A DNA stretch of 64,000 nt from JABGPL01 sp964387885 (GTDB taxonomy: Bacteria; Electryoneota; AABM5-125-24; Hatepunaeales; Hatepunaeaceae). This document shows positions 34,288 to 42,752 of the stretch, one piece after another (position 1 is the stretch's first letter; each line of letters opens with the position of its first letter). A program made the translations under genes and the position numbers. The stretch is taken from positions 1 through 64,000 of the forward strand of contig CAYLYZ010000016.1 in assembly GCA_964387885.1 (NCBI GenBank), read 5' to 3'. Below the pieces are notes generated by a model. That model was not told where the DNA came from, did no database searches, and worked only from the letters and a program-made list of their open reading frames with translations.

Positions 34288-37017
34288 TTATTTCACAAGT
34301 ATCATCTTGCGAACTGTCGAACCTTTTTCATGAATCAGTCTGAAGAAGTACTCACCAGCAGGCACACCGGCTGCATCCCAAACGAAATTGGCGTATCCCG
34401 GAGCGTGGTAACCTTCATGAAGTCTGGCAATACTGCGTCCGTGAACATCGACAACATCAAGCCGGAAATCACCGACTTCCGGGATTCTTACCCTGACTTC
34501 AGTAGTAGCGTTGAACGGATTAGGCCACGGTTGGCTCATGTTGAAAGTCTGTGGCATCGGACGTTGCGGATTGTCATTAACTCCGACTTCAAACAATGAA
34601 TCGAGAACCACCTCGATAAACTCATGACGCTGAGAAGTTCCACCAAGTCCGGCAGCAGCTTCTAACGCAAAACCAACATAAATTGCGGTATATCCGTCTT
34701 CCTGCTCATATATGGTTGCCCCTACATCCTCCGAGTTTCCATAGGTGAACAATGGCTGAGCACCTTCAAGAGGTTCGAGAATACTTGGGAATCTGCTATT
34801 TGCAGCAGCTGTACCTCCAAGCAAAAGGAATCTCATTCCATCTGTTAACTCATTTCCTTCAATACCCATTGGTTCTCTTGAGTTGCTGTTACCCGAATAT
34901 CCTGCATACAGATAATCTGTAAAGAATTCTGAGTTACCATGATCATCACCGAGGTATTGACCAACTATAATCAGCTTTCCTCCGTTATCGAGGTAATCCT
35001 GAAGTATAAGCATTTCTTCTTCAGCTAATGCGTCTCGCTCATTTCCAGTAAACCAGAATACGACGGGAAAACCATTTAACCACTCTTGATCAGGCCACCA
35101 TTCTTCGGCAACCATGTCCCAGTATCCATAGGTAAAAGGTCTGACCCCCATATCTTCCTTATAATACTTCTCAATATCTTCACCACCATCGTCATCGATA
35201 ATTGCATAATACGGATAGCCAATCGTTACAGGAATTTCAAATTCCTGTGACCAACCTTCATTGGATGTTACAGAAATCTCAAATGTTGAGAAATGAGGGT
35301 GTGACCAAGCCATTGTAAAAGCCGGTGCCTGGTTATCTTCGACTTCTAATCTATCACCTGCATCAATATTCCCAATTCTACCGCGACGGTTTGTAAATCT
35401 GACGGTTCGATCATCGGAGCGTATGCTGTACCTGACGTTAGTTGCGTCTGTGTATCCTTCTGTATTGCTGATCGTTATAGGCATATGGAAGATTTCATGA
35501 GGTTCAGGTATACCGTTATCGTTACCTTCAATCTCATCAAAATCCCATCTGTGAACACTGAAATCCGGATGTGTGCTGTTTAACAGTTTATCTGCATCGA
35601 TTCTATATTCGATTCCGGGATAATTTTCATTGCGTTCAGCAATATTAACAGCCGTATCCTGCATTCTTCTCAACATCTGTTCAGCATCCAGATCCGGTGT
35701 GACTGAAAGCAGTAGCGCCCCTGTACCGCAAGCAAATGGGGAAGACATTGATGTTCCCTGTGTAGATATATAGGTATTATGCGGCCATGCAGATAGCATA
35801 TCAACTCCGGGAGCTACTATATCCGTAAAATCTCCCCAGTTTGAAAAATCTGCTTTGCGGTCCCCGCTTGTAGTTGCGCCGACTCCAATAACATCATCGT
35901 ATGCACATGGGTAAAAGTGATCTCGACCACCTGCAAAATCACCTGTATCATCATTTCCAGTTCCAGCGAATATTATTACGCCTTCTGCTTGCGCAAACTC
36001 AACAGCATCTCTGTTTCGCGGATTCGCACCACCAAAGTGCCCCCATGACAAATTGATGACATCAGCACCATTTGAAGCACAATATATAATTCCCTGATGG
36101 ACATTCCGCGACATGCTTTCCGAATCTTGTGCATTGTAGCAAGCGGCAATCATTAATTTACAACTGAAAGCAGCTCCTGAAATTCCAATTCCGTTGTCAG
36201 TATCTCCGGATGCTAAACCAGCAACATGGGTGCCATGACCACCACCGTTATCCGGTCCATGGGCATCATTTGGCCAGTTGTGATTTGCTTCGAAATCCCA
36301 TCCAAAAAAGTCATCGATATATCCATTGTCATCATTATCCTGACCATCCCAATCATCAATATCACTGTAAACACCGTCACCATTGGCATCTTCACCAAGG
36401 TTAAACCAAAGATTTATAAGGAAGTCATCGTGAATAACCATTGAATCATCACCATATATATCCATATCTAAGCCACTGTCGACGATTCCAATAATGACAT
36501 CCTCATCACCTTGCGAAACGTCCCAGGCTTTCTCAAATCCACATTTATGCAAATGCCATTGTGTTCTATAGCGAGGATCATTGGGGACATAAATTGGTTT
36601 TTCGATTGTTACAAATGCGGTGTTTTCAAGCTCAATGCAGTTATGATATGCTGCTTTTACCTCAAATAAATCAAAGTCTTCAGGAAAGTTCACATAATAC
36701 CATCTGTCAAGATCATCTGCTTTGGGATTATCAAAAGCCTTTTCAGGGATTATGTGCGCCTTTTCAATTTCGTAAACTCCGAAAATATCGGCTACTGCAT
36801 CAAGTGATTGAATACCTGTAACAGCGATGTTGTCATATAGATTAAGATTCAAGGGAGCGTGCGTCGCATGGATCTTTATTAAAATCTGGTTTGTAAAAAC
36901 ATTTTCCCCCGGTCGAACTCCAGGATACTCATCACCAGCAATGACACAGGAAAAGATCGAGATTGTTACGAAAACAATCGCTATTGTAATCTGCGTCAGT
37001 CGTGAACGGTCTAGCAT
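34288..37017 (-). CDS. Secreted subtilisin-like serine protease with type A sorting domain
   Basis: A 909-residue S8 peptidase. A signal peptide is followed by a propeptide. The catalytic Asp is in IGIVDSGLDMDIYG near 182, the His in GGGHGTHVAGLASG near 262, and the Ser in STQGTSMSSPFACG near 422. An acidic DGQDNDDNGYIDDFF loop resembles calcium-binding segments. The C-terminal region has a CARDB/beta-sandwich part, then a sorting domain with WPNPFNATTEVRVRIP. Probably surface-attached or released protein degradation. It ends at a strong terminator (34192-34235). Confidence 0.9.
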   Translation of the reverse strand: MLDRSRLTQITIAIVFVTISIFSCVIAGDEYPGVRPGENVFTNQILIKIHATHAPLNLNLYDNIAVTGIQSLDAVADIFGVYEIEKAHIIPEKAFDNPKADDLDRWYYVNFPEDFDLFEVKAAYHNCIELENTAFVTIEKPIYVPNDPRYRTQWHLHKCGFEKAWDVSQGDEDVIIGIVDSGLDMDIYGDDSMVIHDDFLINLWFNLGEDANGDGVYSDIDDWDGQDNDDNGYIDDFFGWDFEANHNWPNDAHGPDNGGGHGTHVAGLASGDTDNGIGISGAAFSCKLMIAACYNAQDSESMSRNVHQGIIYCASNGADVINLSWGHFGGANPRNRDAVEFAQAEGVIIFAGTGNDDTGDFAGGRDHFYPCAYDDVIGVGATTSGDRKADFSNWGDFTDIVAPGVDMLSAWPHNTYISTQGTSMSSPFACGTGALLLSVTPDLDAEQMLRRMQDTAVNIAERNENYPGIEYRIDADKLLNSTHPDFSVHRWDFDEIEGNDNGIPEPHEIFHMPITISNTEGYTDATNVRYSIRSDDRTVRFTNRRGRIGNIDAGDRLEVEDNQAPAFTMAWSHPHFSTFEISVTSNEGWSQEFEIPVTIGYPYYAIIDDDGGEDIEKYYKEDMGVRPFTYGYWDMVAEEWWPDQEWLNGFPVVFWFTGNERDALAEEEMLILQDYLDNGGKLIIVGQYLGDDHGNSEFFTDYLYAGYSGNSNSREPMGIEGNELTDGMRFLLLGGTAAANSRFPSILEPLEGAQPLFTYGNSEDVGATIYEQEDGYTAIYVGFALEAAAGLGGTSQRHEFIEVVLDSLFEVGVNDNPQRPMPQTFNMSQPWPNPFNATTEVRVRIPEVGDFRLDVVDVHGRSIARLHEGYHAPGYANFVWDAAGVPAGEYFFRLIHEKGSTVRKMILVK

Positions 37018-37170
37018 TGATACCTCTCAATGTTTGCTTATTATTTTTCAACACGAACCGCGATGGACCGGACGTGTTGCCATCTTTTGTATCTTCCGGA
37101 TACAGAATTTAAAAGTTAAAACCAAATCGTAAATAAGTCAACCTTGAATTCCGAACTAATGTCAACAGGG

Positions 37171-37199
37171 TTGACTCTCGATCAGGATTAATATATATT
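37171..37199 (+). promoter_or_regulatory. tRNA-Met promoter
   Basis: TTGACT (37171-37176), 17 bases, TATATT (37194-37199). The same -35, spacer and -10 as the two repeat elements at 19.6 and 20.2 kb. Confidence 0.8.
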
Positions 37200-37225
37200 A
37201 ATTGCGATTTGTTTGGATGCGAATT

Positions 37226-37299
37226 GGCGGAGTAGCTCAGCTGGTCAGAGCAGCGGAATCATAATCCGCGTGTCGGGGGTTCAAGTCCCTCCTCCGCTA
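37226..37299 (+). tRNA. tRNA-Met (CAT), elongator type
   Basis: A 74-base cloverleaf. The acceptor stem GGCGGAG pairs with CTCCGCT (G1:U72 wobble). The D arm reads GCTC/GAGC, the anticodon stem GCGGA/TCCGC around ATCATAA gives anticodon CAT, and the T arm GGGGG/CCCTC surrounds TTCAAGT. A73 is followed by CTA, so CCA is not encoded. The elongator form is inferred from the paired 1:72 end and general likeness. tRNA-Ile2 (lysidine) cannot be fully excluded. Confidence 0.92.
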
Positions 37300-37322
37300 C
37301 TACCCTTTGGATCATTGCACAG

Positions 37323-37343
37323 CCTTCGTCAGTCAGACGAAGG
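37323..37343 (+). terminator. Rho-independent terminator after tRNA-Met
   Basis: CCTTCGTC and GACGAAGG around AGTCA, followed by TTTTTATTTT. Confidence 0.88.
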
Positions 37344-37370
37344 TTTTTATTTTCAGACTTGGATATTTAC

Positions 37371-38471
37371 ATGATCATTGCTGAAATATGTTTTTCCAAA
37401 GCCTGGGGCGGACTCGAGATGAAATTCATCGAGGATGCCCGTCTGTTAAGAGAGCGCGGTCATTCTGTCCATACATTTACTTCTCCCGGATCAGCAGTAA
37501 TCACTCCCCTGAAGGATATCGGATTTGATCCAGTCCTTCTCAACGTCAGGAAATACTTCTCACCCCTCTCAACAATCCGAATGGCAAGTTTCTTCCGTAA
37601 GTCAAAGATCGATTCCGTACACATGCATCAGTCTGTCGACCTTGGACCAGCGCTTCTTGCAGCTCAATTAGCTGGTGTTCCAAGCCGAGTATTCACATTG
37701 CGGATGGAATCCGCTAAAAAAAAGAACGATCTCTACCATCGCTGGATATATTCCAATCTCACATCAGTCTTAACTATAACAAAACGACTGCGAAAAATTG
37801 TGATAGATAACCGTCCGATATCTGCAACTAAGGTTCATTGCCTGTATAACGGTCTTGATATAAAGAAATTAACTGAAGGTGTTGAAACGAGATCCACTAT
37901 CCGAAGCAGGTGGAAAATCAATAAGGATTCATATATTTGCGGTATTGTCGGAAGACTCGATCCTCTCAAGGGGCAGCGGGTATTAATTAAGGCAGCAACA
38001 ATACTTAAAAGCCGGATCCCGAACCTCATCTTAATGATAGTCGGTGATGAAACTGCTGGTGAAGAGGGCGAGTTGCTAATTCTGAAAGGATTGGTGGAAG
38101 AGTCCGGGCTCGAATCGAGGGTAATTTTCACTGGACATCAGTCACCCCCGGGTTCAATTGTGCCTGCATTTGACGTGGCGGTAATGGCAACCAAACGGGA
38201 GACATTTGGCAACGTTGCGGTTGAATCTTCGGCTCTTGGAATACCGACAATTGCTACCAATGCTGGTGGTGCTCCAGAAATTATAGAGGATGGAGTTAAT
38301 GGTTTGTTAGTGACACCTGAAGATCCACAGGCTTTTGCGGAGGCTATTGAAAAGTTGTATCATGAGCCGGAATTAAGAGGGAAAATGGGGGAGGTTGGGA
38401 GAAGGTTGATGTCGGAGAAGTTTTCGGTTGAGAGGCATGTGGTTGGGTTGGAAAAGGCCTTGGGGGAATAA
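37371..38471 (+). CDS. GT4-type glycosyltransferase
   Basis: A 366-residue retaining glycosyltransferase of the GT4/GT-B type. The N-terminal domain has KAWGGLEMKFIEDARLLRER. The C-terminal nucleotide-sugar domain has GIVGRLDPLKGQRVLIKAA, the EX7E-like KRETFGNVAVESSALGIP and TNAGGAPEIIEDGVNGLLV. Start ATG 37371 is preferred over TTG 37359. Likely acts in cell-surface glycan assembly, and the sugar is unknown. The end (PEL/GEVGRRLM) is normal. Confidence 0.85.
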   Translation: MIIAEICFSKAWGGLEMKFIEDARLLRERGHSVHTFTSPGSAVITPLKDIGFDPVLLNVRKYFSPLSTIRMASFFRKSKIDSVHMHQSVDLGPALLAAQLAGVPSRVFTLRMESAKKKNDLYHRWIYSNLTSVLTITKRLRKIVIDNRPISATKVHCLYNGLDIKKLTEGVETRSTIRSRWKINKDSYICGIVGRLDPLKGQRVLIKAATILKSRIPNLILMIVGDETAGEEGELLILKGLVEESGLESRVIFTGHQSPPGSIVPAFDVAVMATKRETFGNVAVESSALGIPTIATNAGGAPEIIEDGVNGLLVTPEDPQAFAEAIEKLYHEPELRGKMGEVGRRLMSEKFSVERHVVGLEKALGE

Positions 38472-38640
38472 TCATTAGTTCGTTATCATAGATAATATCG
38501 TTACAACAACGAAAACTTGCATTTACGAAATTACATAAGCATATTGAATTGGTGGTGTGTCCAATTTGAGATAGACAGTAAAGATTAAAGTTTGAAGTAT
38601 AATCTTCTGTTTAACAAGATTTTACTTTGCAGGAGAGAAA

Positions 38641-39684
38641 ATGATAACATCTTTAGAGATAAAAAATTACAAGTGTTTCAAGGAAATTACTCTGCCCAAT
38701 CTATCGAGGATCAATCTTTTTTCAGGATCTAATAGTGTCGGGAAAAGTGCAATTTTGGAAGCAATCTGGTTAAATAATGGATATTATAATCCTCATGTGG
38801 AATTTCAAACATATACATTTAGAGGCTTCACGACTTTTCAAAAAGACAATTTGATGAAGGATTTGTTCCACAATTTCACCTACTCAAATAAAATCATTCT
38901 CATCTGTAAGGGTGAAACTGATATATATTGCCGATCACATACCATAGAGTCTTTTGATCTAGAATCCTTTTCCACTGACAATGGAAAAGATGGAACATCA
39001 TTTGATAGTACACTTCGCAATCAAAAGGGAATAAAAACTACCACCAATATAAAGAATCACGACTCTGAATCAACTCAATTGTATTTCAAGGGAGATGAAT
39101 TGGTTGCCCAAAAAGCAAGAGAGCTTATTGCAAACAGCATATATGTTCAGAGCAAAGGAAGCGATTTTAATGAAGAAGAATTTGATGCATATACACTTCT
39201 GTCTGAGGAAGGAAAGAAGAAACTATTGGTAACTGCACTTCAAGAGTTTGATCCATATTTTGAGGGAATAGAAATTGGCTCGAAAGGTGGCAAAAAATAT
39301 TTTCAGATAAAGGTCTCTTATCTACAGCAGGCTATACCAATGAATTTTCTAGGGAATGGAATTGTACATCTGATGCATTGTATATTAGCAATTATTAGAG
39401 CAAAAAGTGGTTCAGTAATGGTAGATGAAATCGAAAATGGCATTTACCACGAGAACTTAGGTATAATTTGGACACAACTACATAAACTTGCGGAAAAATT
39501 CAACGTTCAAATATTTGCATCAACCCATAGCTATGAATGTATTCGCGAAGCCCATAATGCATTAAAGGGCAAAGATGCTTTGAAGGTCTTTCGGTTACAG
39601 AGATCAGATTCGGATATCGAAGCTATCGAGTATAATGAAGAATCCTTAGGCGCATCGCTTAAATTCAACATGGAGATCCGGTAA
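38641..39684 (+). CDS. AAA/ABC-type ATPase of an ATPase-TOPRIM pair (OLD/PARIS-like)
   Basis: A 347-residue ATPase. Walker A is GSNSVGKSAI near 31, the Walker B-like motif is VMVDEIENGIYHENL near 260, and STHSYECI is the switch histidine region. The start has GCAGGAGAG 4-12 bases upstream. It lacks its own TOPRIM domain. The next gene, overlapping by ATGG/one base, encodes a TOPRIM-like protein. Split ATPase plus TOPRIM gene pairs resemble PARIS (AriA/AriB) and OLD-type defence, but the TOPRIM family here is DUF3226-like, not DUF4435. Function as antiphage module is inference. Confidence 0.85.
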   Translation: MITSLEIKNYKCFKEITLPNLSRINLFSGSNSVGKSAILEAIWLNNGYYNPHVEFQTYTFRGFTTFQKDNLMKDLFHNFTYSNKIILICKGETDIYCRSHTIESFDLESFSTDNGKDGTSFDSTLRNQKGIKTTTNIKNHDSESTQLYFKGDELVAQKARELIANSIYVQSKGSDFNEEEFDAYTLLSEEGKKKLLVTALQEFDPYFEGIEIGSKGGKKYFQIKVSYLQQAIPMNFLGNGIVHLMHCILAIIRAKSGSVMVDEIENGIYHENLGIIWTQLHKLAEKFNVQIFASTHSYECIREAHNALKGKDALKVFRLQRSDSDIEAIEYNEESLGASLKFNMEIR

Positions 39685-40334
39685 TGGTTGATGAGTCTAT
39701 TGACCAATTAATAACTATTGGATTTAATAAGCAGAATCTCATTTTATGTGAAGGAATAACCGATAAAGACTTTTTTGAAATACTTATTCAAAGAAACTCA
39801 GAACTCAATCCTTTTAAGGATCAATTTCAAATTGAGTCGTTTTCTGGTGTGGAGACATTTACACGAGAATATGTAAAAACCATCCGAGTTACACCAGGAT
39901 TTAAAAATATCAGAAAAATTCTGATTGTTGCGGATTTTGATGATGGTTTAAAGAATCGTTTCGATTCGATTAGAAATGCCTTATCAAAAAATAACTTACC
40001 CTCACCCGACAAACTTGGAATCTGGTCGGAGGATTCACCTGGTATTCAGATATACTTGTTTCCAAATAATAAAGGTACAGGCATGCTTGAAACACTTTGC
40101 TGGAATTCAATTGGGGACACTGAACTACAGAAATGTGTATCTAGGTATGAGGAATGTATTGAGGGTACTGGTGTGAAAATCAAAAATCCGGATAAAATGC
40201 GAATGTTTTCATTTATCGCAGCTCATTCAAGGTCATGTAATGTTGGAGTTGCTGCTAAAGTTAAAATTATTGATGTAACTTCTGAGACATTTTCGGATAT
40301 TAGAAGAGTTTTACTTGAGATGATTGAAGGTTAG
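39684..40334 (+). CDS. DUF3226-like TOPRIM protein
   Basis: A 216-residue protein. TOPRIM catalytic motifs are visible: LCEGITDKDFFEIL (Glu) and ILIVADFDDG (DxD). A family-like YLFPNNKGTGMLETL and CVSRYEECI follow. TOPRIM enzymes cut or rearrange nucleic-acid backbones. Here, paired one-base-overlapped with an ATPase, it is the likely nuclease effector. C-terminal half lacks known domains. The stop overlaps nothing. Confidence 0.8.
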   Translation: MVDESIDQLITIGFNKQNLILCEGITDKDFFEILIQRNSELNPFKDQFQIESFSGVETFTREYVKTIRVTPGFKNIRKILIVADFDDGLKNRFDSIRNALSKNNLPSPDKLGIWSEDSPGIQIYLFPNNKGTGMLETLCWNSIGDTELQKCVSRYEECIEGTGVKIKNPDKMRMFSFIAAHSRSCNVGVAAKVKIIDVTSETFSDIRRVLLEMIEG

Positions 40335-40352
40335 TGGTTTACAAGTTGATTA

Positions 40353-40661
40353 TTAAATCCGACTCGTCCCACACTTCCAACATTCTGTAAATTGACCTTC
40401 ACTCTCTTCACCGCATTTGGGACAGATCCAGTGCGTGTTGTCTGACTCAGGTTCGGCGATTGCGACATCAACTAACTTCTTGGCTTCCGGGAATTGCTCA
40501 TCGAATACCCATAACTCAGCCCAGCATTCGATCGGGGGGACTTCTCCGACAACTCCGGCAAGTTTATCGTTCTTAATTATGCAGTCAATTTTATTGCTTT
40601 CGAGCATGTGCTTTATCGGATAGAGCATTGCAGCATCGGGATTACTATAAACTCTTTTCAT
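40353..40661 (-). CDS. DUF2007-type signal-transduction-like protein with zinc ribbon
   Basis: A 102-residue protein. MKRVYSNPDAAMLYPIKHML opens a DUF2007 (PII-like fold) domain and WAELWVFDEQFPEAKKLVD closes it. C-terminal ICPKCGEESEGQFTECWKCG is a four-cysteine zinc ribbon. Start ATG 40661 is chosen for fold completeness. An upstream ATG at 40736 lacks support. Function unknown. It converges with the TOPRIM gene 19 bases apart. Confidence 0.8.
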   Translation of the reverse strand: MKRVYSNPDAAMLYPIKHMLESNKIDCIIKNDKLAGVVGEVPPIECWAELWVFDEQFPEAKKLVDVAIAEPESDNTHWICPKCGEESEGQFTECWKCGTSRI

Positions 40662-40879
40662 CTCTTTGCCTTTTACAGCTAATTCGTTTATCTTTGCAGG
40701 ATATCGAAAGGTAATATGAGGAGTGGTGTATTTCAATGGTGAAAGTTTAAAGATAGTAGAAAGGTACGAAATATTCTTTTAAAGAGAAGTGTTCGCGATC
40801 ACTGTTTTTCAGGACAAAATTTCGTTTATTTATATTAAAGCCAGCGCACTAATCGATATTCGATTCTTATATAGATTAA

Positions 40880-41150
40880 CTGTGAGCCGGCAAATACTCA
40901 CAGTAGTTTCGTCAATTAACATGGAGGAAACGATCAATGATACAGATACAGAAGGGCTCGTCCCCCTCTTAGGGAGCCTACTGTCTACGATACTAATACA
41001 GGCTTAGCCGCCCTGTAGGTGTCTTTACGGAGATACCTTAAGGTGGGGAATAACCCTGAAATCCTACGATCTCGGAAAAGGGTCGGTTCGATTTGTCTGA
41101 GCCGACCCCGAGCTCAAAAACAAGCGCATTTATGCGCTGTTTTTGTTTTT
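40880..41150 (+). ncRNA. Candidate structured RNA with its own terminator
   Basis: About 270 bases of closely packed helices on the plus strand: CTGTGAG/CTCACAG (40880-40903), GGCTC..GAGCC (40954-40978), TACAGG/CCTGTA (about 40997-41017), AGGTGTCT/AGATACCT (41018-41039), CTCGG+GGTCGG with CCGACC+CCGAG (41071-41112), then an oligo-T terminator. No gene downstream on this strand. No plausible protein-coding frame except a 28-codon ORF from ATG 40921 without RBS. I do not recognise the class. It is not 6S, tmRNA, RNase P or SRP RNA by their usual conserved segments. Confidence 0.6.
41116..41150 (+). terminator. Rho-independent terminator of the RNA candidate
   Basis: AGCGCA-TTTA-TGCGCT with flanking AAAAAC/GTTTTT pairing, followed by GTTTTT. 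Confidence 0.9.
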
Positions 41151-41263
41151 GGGATCAGCTGACAAACGGGGAGGACGGAAATATCTTTCCGTTTAGCGAA
41201 TTAAGTTCTACAAAATTGTCATGAAAAACAAAAAAATGTTTAAAAGGCAGTTTTTTGTATAAT

Positions 41264-41350
41264 CGAACAAGGGCACGTGCGACGTGCCCCTACATTGTGC
41301 GTTATTAATTACTTATATCGGAGGTAGAGGTGGAATATATCCCGAACATT
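41264..41350. repeat. Direct repeat, copy 1 (tail of O-antigen ligase gene region)
   Basis: About 85 bases matching 41500-41590, including a GTAG palindrome with GGGCACGT arms at 41271-41293. It reproduces the last ~50 bases and 3' flank of the O-antigen ligase gene, but without the gene. Confidence 0.7.
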
Positions 41351-41358
41351 GGGTGCCC

Positions 41359-41419
41359 GTCAGGCGTCCCCGCCTGACAGAAAAACAACGACTTAACCAT
41401 CAGGTGAGGACACCTGACG
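41359..41419. repeat. Two GTCAG-type palindromes
   Basis: GTCAGGCG and CGCCTGAC around TCCC at 41359-41378, then ATCAGGTG/CACCTGAC around AGGA at 41399-41419. Confidence 0.7.
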
Positions 41420-41499
41420 GGCAAATTTTAGAATCTCGGACACACTGAAGTGGTTTTGTGCGAGCTTAGGATATGAAAAAATGGCAGGTTTCAGACAAT

Positions 41500-41590
41500 C
41501 TAACAAGGGCACGTGCGACGTGCCCCTACATTATGCGTTATCAATTACTTATATTGGATAGGGAGGTGGAATTTATCCCGAACATTATTC
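41500..41590. repeat. Direct repeat, copy 2 overlapping gene end
   Basis: Includes GTAG palindrome 41507-41529 and the last codons of the gene that ends at 41541. Confidence 0.7.
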
Positions 41591-42752
41591 CAGCTGAAAA
41601 CCAGAAGAGGTTGGCTACTTCAGCATCAGCAAGGTAATTCTGGAAAAGACCAGCAACAAGAACAGATCCGACTACAGCCATGCCTGAGATAAGAAGCCAT
41701 CTTGTCTGGTGATCTTTGGGAGTATTAAGGATAAGTTTTGTGCCCTTGATAAAGAATATGATCCACACCCCGATAAAACATAGCATAGTTAGAATACCAC
41801 CATCCACTGCAATGGTAATCATGTCGTTATGCGGATGAGAATGATTGTCGTAATATCCCGGGACTTTATACTCTTCGAATAAATGAAGGAAGTTGCTCTG
41901 CCCTACTCCCAGCAATGGGTGATCCTGTATCATGGCTGCGGAAGTCTGCCATAAACGCAGCCTTGTTGTTTCGGCCTCATCTCCTCCCTTAAAAGTCTTC
42001 ATAAACCGATCTGACATTCCCGGCATAACTACAAGCATACCGATCAATCCAACAACTGCAAAAATAATTAGAATTATTTTCATCTTCCGAGTTGCAACAA
42101 GGAAAAATACCAGAAACGCTGCTCCCAGACCTAGAATTGCGCTGCGTGCATAGCTTGCTACTAATCCGATTCCGCTGACTATTGTCATTATAACTAAATA
42201 CATCTGGTACTTTCTCAGTTTTGAGAAGAGCAGACAGGTTATTGCGGTAACAAAGATAATCAACGCTACTCCACCATAGGTGAGGTGGTGTGAAAACAAC
42301 CCAAGTGCCATGTACCCACCGCTTACTGGCTCAAGTTCCTTTGCACGGATGATATCGTATCCAGTGATAAATTGTACAATGGCATAAGCAGCCATAACAG
42401 ATCCAACGATAACCTGAATCAACATCGAGCGAGTTATAACATTCAGGCTGCCCGATAGTCCAAGAGCTACAAAATAGGCTGAGACAACCCACTTATCCTC
42501 GAAAAATCCTGCGACATTTACAGGATAATTCGATGTTATTGTTGCCGTCAAGTACATTCCGAGATAGATCAGAAGAGGTATTGTGATCCCGCCTGTAATA
42601 ATTTTCCTTACACTTGAATCCACAATCAGTTTTCTAATCACCAATAATAAACCAAATCCAAGGCCGAGATTCGCCGGAGCAAGTCCTATTGGCAGTGCGG
42701 CTGCTGTGAATATTAAAGTTCCGGCTTCGATCTTTTCCCAGTTTAGTCTCAT
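41541..42752 (-). CDS. O-antigen ligase family membrane protein
   Basis: A 403-residue polytopic protein, about ten to twelve hydrophobic helices, with the periplasmic ligase loop: HPLLGVGQSNFLHLFEEY and NHSHPHNDMITIAVDGG. This matches the Wzy/WaaL (RfaL) O-antigen ligase or polymerase superfamily that joins surface polysaccharides. It overlaps the upstream heptosyltransferase gene by 4 bases, so it is co-transcribed. The 3' end is duplicated at 41264-41350. Confidence 0.85.
   Translation of the reverse strand: MRLNWEKIEAGTLIFTAAALPIGLAPANLGLGFGLLLVIRKLIVDSSVRKIITGGITIPLLIYLGMYLTATITSNYPVNVAGFFEDKWVVSAYFVALGLSGSLNVITRSMLIQVIVGSVMAAYAIVQFITGYDIIRAKELEPVSGGYMALGLFSHHLTYGGVALIIFVTAITCLLFSKLRKYQMYLVIMTIVSGIGLVASYARSAILGLGAAFLVFFLVATRKMKIILIIFAVVGLIGMLVVMPGMSDRFMKTFKGGDEAETTRLRLWQTSAAMIQDHPLLGVGQSNFLHLFEEYKVPGYYDNHSHPHNDMITIAVDGGILTMLCFIGVWIIFFIKGTKLILNTPKDHQTRWLLISGMAVVGSVLVAGLFQNYLADAEVANLFWFSAGIMFGINSTSLSNISN

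Noticed and set aside
40880..41150. 6S RNA, tmRNA, RNase P or SRP RNA
   Set aside because: None of the conserved segments of these classes is present. The class stays open.
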